Source: Terriglobia bacterium
GTDB lineage: Bacteria; Acidobacteriota; Terriglobia; UBA7540
Direction of reading: 5' to 3'
Length of the DNA stretch: 6,374 nt
Assembly (NCBI GenBank): GCA_030040455.1
Contig: JASHTR010000108.1
Location: 1-6,374 of the forward strand
Shown here piece after piece: positions 4,429 to 6,374 of this stretch. Below the pieces are notes generated by a model. That model did no database searches. It was not told where the DNA came from and saw only the letters and a list, made by a program, of their open reading frames with translations. The first letter of the stretch is position 1. Each line of letters starts with the position of its first letter. Made by a program: the position numbers and the translations under genes.

Positions 4429-5832
4429 TCAGCCCAGCGGACGGAAGGGGAGAACGAGGCGGGCGAGCGCGCCTCGATGAGAACGACGATTGTTGAGTGA
4501 AAGAACGCCTCCGTGCGCCTCGGCGATTTGACGGGCCAGCACCAGGCCAATGCCTGTTCCGCCGGGTTTGGTGGTGAAGAACGGCACGAAGAGATTCCCG
4601 GGATTGGAAATTCCCGGCCCCTCATCCGCAACCCAAACCTCAACACTCTCTCCATTCCTTTCCCATCCCATCTCCACGCCTCCTCCCGTTTCGAGCGCTG
4701 CATCCACCGCATTGCGAAGGAGGTTGATGAGGAGCTGCTCTAACTGGTCTCCATCCGCCCGGAGCGTGATTGCGGGGCCGGAAATCAGCGTGACGCGCAG
4801 CCTCGTTTCCAGGCTGGCGACGCGTCGGATCAGCGCGCCAGCTTCAAGCGGCCGGAGCGTGGGCGGGGGAAGCTTTGCGAGGTTTGCGTAGGCGGCCGTA
4901 AAGCGGCTGAGCGCTTCAGCGCGGCTTTCGATGACGCGCAGGCTTTTTTGGAAATCCTCTTCCCAGTCAGCGGGCCTCGGCTCTCGATGCAGCAAGCTTT
5001 CCAAACTTCCTGCCATAGACTTGATCGGCGCGAGCGAATTATTAATCTCGTGACCGAGCACCCGCACCAGGCGACGCCAGGCCGCCAGCTCTTCTTCACG
5101 CAGGGCGCGGGTGAGATCGGTGATGACCAGCAGCTCGAGTGGCAAGCCTCCCTGGCGAAAAGCACTTCGGCTCACTCTCCATCGCAAGGAAGCCTCCGGC
5201 GCGCCCGGAAAAGACATTTGCAGGGTCTGTTCCGGATGCCCCGCCTTGCCGGTCAAACACCCGGCAAGCCCTAATTCCTGCGCGGGCAATCCCAGCAGCC
5301 GTTCTGAGGACCTTGCAAGCAGCCGCTCCCCGGCCCGGTTGACCAGCCGTAACCTTCCTTCCCCATCAAAGGCAAAGACGGCAACGTTGATCTCTTCCAT
5401 CACTTTGCGAAGCAGCGCGGTGGCTTCGAGCGCGTCCAGACGTTGAACGCGCATCAGGTTAATGAGCGCGTTGACTTCGCGCAACACCTCAGCGAGTGGA
5501 TCCTCGCCTCGGGTGGTCCGCGCGCGAAACGAATAGTCACCCTCCCGCAGCGCCGCAAGGAGGTTGGAGAGCGTCTGCAAGGGCTTTTCCACGCGGTGTC
5601 TAAGCGCTGCCAGCACAACCAGCCACCAGCCCGCCACGAGCGCGGTGAGCGTCCACTGGGTCTCGGAAGAGTACCGCCCGCGCCATAGAAGGGCGAAGGC
5701 AAGCCCCAAAGCGGGCAGCCCGGCCAGCATCGCCATCCCAACGATGCGCCGCACAAAGGTAAGCTTGGGGATGCGGGGATTTGTGCCCGACATAGAAATA
5801 TCATAACCATTTGTGAGGTGGGGTTCAGCCAT
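4429..5832 (-). CDS. Membrane sensor histidine kinase, NtrY-like (HAMP-PAS-HisKA-HATPase)
   Basis: This is a two-component sensor kinase that autophosphorylates a His with ATP and passes the phosphate to a response regulator; its signal is unknown. In order along its 467 aa: two membrane helices (about 31-50 and 60-78) with a very short outer loop (51-59), a HAMP-like linker (79-130), a PAS-like domain (about 140-240), the H-box VLGHEINNSLAPIKSMAGSL (258-277) with phospho-acceptor His261, the N-box LLINLLRNAVDAAL (367-380) with Asn374, the G1 box ADEGPGIS (402-409), the F-box FVPFFTTK (415-422) and the G2 box GGTGIGL (424-430). All key ATP-binding residues are present, so it should be active. 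The tiny periplasmic loop and the PAS domain suggest membrane-proximal or cytoplasmic sensing. ATG 5832 has no clear Shine-Dalgarno, nor does the alternative Met14 (5793). No response regulator is adjacent: the downstream gene is convergent and the upstream pair divergent. Confidence 0.93.
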   Translation of the reverse strand: MAEPHLTNGYDISMSGTNPRIPKLTFVRRIVGMAMLAGLPALGLAFALLWRGRYSSETQWTLTALVAGWWLVVLAALRHRVEKPLQTLSNLLAALREGDYSFRARTTRGEDPLAEVLREVNALINLMRVQRLDALEATALLRKVMEEINVAVFAFDGEGRLRLVNRAGERLLARSSERLLGLPAQELGLAGCLTGKAGHPEQTLQMSFPGAPEASLRWRVSRSAFRQGGLPLELLVITDLTRALREEELAAWRRLVRVLGHEINNSLAPIKSMAGSLESLLHREPRPADWEEDFQKSLRVIESRAEALSRFTAAYANLAKLPPPTLRPLEAGALIRRVASLETRLRVTLISGPAITLRADGDQLEQLLINLLRNAVDAALETGGGVEMGWERNGESVEVWVADEGPGISNPGNLFVPFFTTKPGGTGIGLVLARQIAEAHGGVLSLNNRRSHRGALARLVLPFRPLG

Positions 5833-5883
5833 AACGAAGTGCCGAAAAATTGCTCAGTCCTGTCATGATGCCCCATTGCGTCC

Positions 5884-5926
5884 TCCGTGCTCTGAGGTAC
5901 GGCTTGAGTGGGACGGAGAACACGGA
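5884..5926. repeat. Imperfect inverted repeat between the kinase and the toxin-antitoxin pair
   Basis: TCCGTGCTCT (5884-5893) pairs with AGAACACGGA (5917-5926) in nine of ten positions around a 23-nt loop. An A-run follows on the plus strand, so it is not a terminator for either direction. It may be a degraded extragenic repeat or lie in the kinase leader. Confidence 0.4.
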
Positions 5927-5949
5927 AAAACTTGTTAGGGATTCATGTC

Positions 5950-5978
5950 TGGTCATCAGACTAGTCACATGCTACCAT
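5950..5978 (+). promoter_or_regulatory. Candidate promoter and operator of the toxin-antitoxin pair, possibly leaderless
   Basis: TGGTCA (5950-5955) and TACCAT (5973-5978) form a weak -35/-10 pair with a 17-bp spacer, each matching four or fewer consensus positions. TACCAT is only 6 bases before the antitoxin ATG and there is no Shine-Dalgarno, so the transcript may be leaderless. The perfect 8-bp palindrome GACTAGTC (5959-5966) lies in the spacer, where an autoregulating antitoxin would be expected to bind. The operator role is inference from known Phd/YefM autoregulation. Confidence 0.35.
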
Positions 5979-5984
5979 ACGACC

Positions 5985-6227
5985 ATGAACACCAAGTTGA
6001 AGATATTCACCGTCACCGAATTCAAGGCCAAATGCCTGCGAATCCTGGACGAGCTTGAGCCGCAGGGGATTATCGTTTCTAAGCGCGGCCAGCCCGTTGC
6101 AAAGATTACGCCCATTCGTGTCGGCGCCTTCGAAAGACTTTACGGCTGCATGAAGGACAAGATCAAGGTTAAAGGCGACATCTTCTCGACGGGCAGAAAA
6201 TGGAACGCTCAATCGGGCAAATGGTGA
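5985..6227 (+). CDS. Type II antitoxin, Phd/YefM family
   Basis: Phd/YefM antitoxins bind and neutralise a partner toxin and repress their own operon through an N-terminal DNA-binding fold. The 80-aa product shows the family core: FTVTEFKAKCLRILDEL (8-24), then GIIVSKRGQPVAKITPI (28-44). The C-terminal part (about 52-74), with MKDKIKVKGDIFSTGRKWNA, is the toxin-binding region and has the GDI...W pattern common in antitoxins paired with PIN toxins. The frame is open back to 5850, but the first 45 codons are unrelated-looking sequence across an inverted repeat, and ATG 5985 starts exactly at the family core. The gene overlaps the toxin start by 7 bases (6221-6227), which points to translational coupling. 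It is divergent from the histidine kinase. Confidence 0.88.
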   Translation: MNTKLKIFTVTEFKAKCLRILDELEPQGIIVSKRGQPVAKITPIRVGAFERLYGCMKDKIKVKGDIFSTGRKWNAQSGKW

Positions 6228-6374
6228 ATCTCGATACGCACATTTTGATCGGCTTTCTTGGCGCTGAACTGACTTCTCGTGAACGAGAGGTGATGGTTAG
6301 CAACGATTGGGCGATTTCAGACATCGTCTTGTGGGAACTTGCAATGCTGGCAAAGCTCGGCAGGATTGAACTTG
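6221..6374 (+). CDS. PIN-domain toxin, VapC-like, N-terminal part (runs off right edge)
   Basis: VapC-type PIN toxins are Mg2+-dependent ribonucleases that cut tRNA or rRNA and block translation when free of antitoxin. Fifty-one codons are present of the usual 125-140. NLDTHILIGFL (3-13) carries the first acidic catalytic residue, Asp5, and ISDIVLWELAMLAKLGRIEL (32-51) carries the second, Glu39, in the typical LWE context with the following helix. The remaining acidic residues lie beyond the window. ATG 6221 overlaps the end of the antitoxin gene; GTG 6224 is a near-equivalent start. There is no strong ribosome site, as expected for a coupled second gene. Pairing of a Phd-type antitoxin with a PIN toxin is common. 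The frame is open to the edge, so the gene looks intact as far as it can be seen. Confidence 0.88.
   Translation, partial: MVNLDTHILIGFLGAELTSREREVMVSNDWAISDIVLWELAMLAKLGRIEL

Noticed and set aside
5850..5984. A 45-residue N-terminal extension of the antitoxin
   Set aside because: It crosses an inverted repeat and the putative promoter; the family core begins directly after ATG 5985.

Overview
The window is about 6.4 kb of bacterial chromosome of moderately high GC, by eye roughly 55-60%. The closest overall feel is Acidobacteriota or a similar soil phylum: an NtrY-like kinase with a HEINNSLAPI H-box, an HpnG-like phosphorylase, and intergenic AAAGTC-type and TGTAGCGGCG-type palindromic repeats. 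That placement is inference from protein and repeat style; there is no rRNA or other marker. I see no tRNA, rRNA, CRISPR array, transposase or phage gene.

Layout, left to right. (1) The 5' part of thiL (thiamine-monophosphate kinase) on the minus strand runs off the left edge at base 1. (2) A 424-base divergent intergenic region (199-622) is packed with palindromes: a 132-base double dyad, a 101-base nested element with two internal hairpins, a perfect 14-bp AT-rich hairpin and a GC-rich double hairpin, followed by a candidate promoter. (3) An HpnG-like nucleoside phosphorylase/nucleosidase is on the plus strand. (4) rtcB (RNA ligase, complete, 409 aa) lies convergent to it on the minus strand, with a strong Shine-Dalgarno site. 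(5) A medium-chain dehydrogenase of the zinc-lacking, BchC-like subgroup is divergent from rtcB. (6) A small Cys-containing pentapeptide-like protein follows. (7) Convergent to it is a membrane sensor histidine kinase (467 aa) on the minus strand. (8) Divergent from the kinase is a type II toxin-antitoxin pair: a Phd/YefM-family antitoxin overlapping a PIN-domain (VapC-like) toxin that runs off the right edge.

How the genes relate. Apart from the toxin-antitoxin pair, no genes form an obvious operon; neighbours alternate in strand, so each seems to be its own transcription unit. The functions (thiamine diphosphate synthesis, purine-ribosyl cleavage, RNA repair or tRNA splicing, an oxidoreductase, a two-component sensor, a TA module) do not combine into one pathway. 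No clearly new multi-gene system is visible. The most unusual thing is the palindrome-dense thiL/phosphorylase intergenic region, especially the nested 390-490 element, whose left inner hairpin looks like a compensated variant of the right one.
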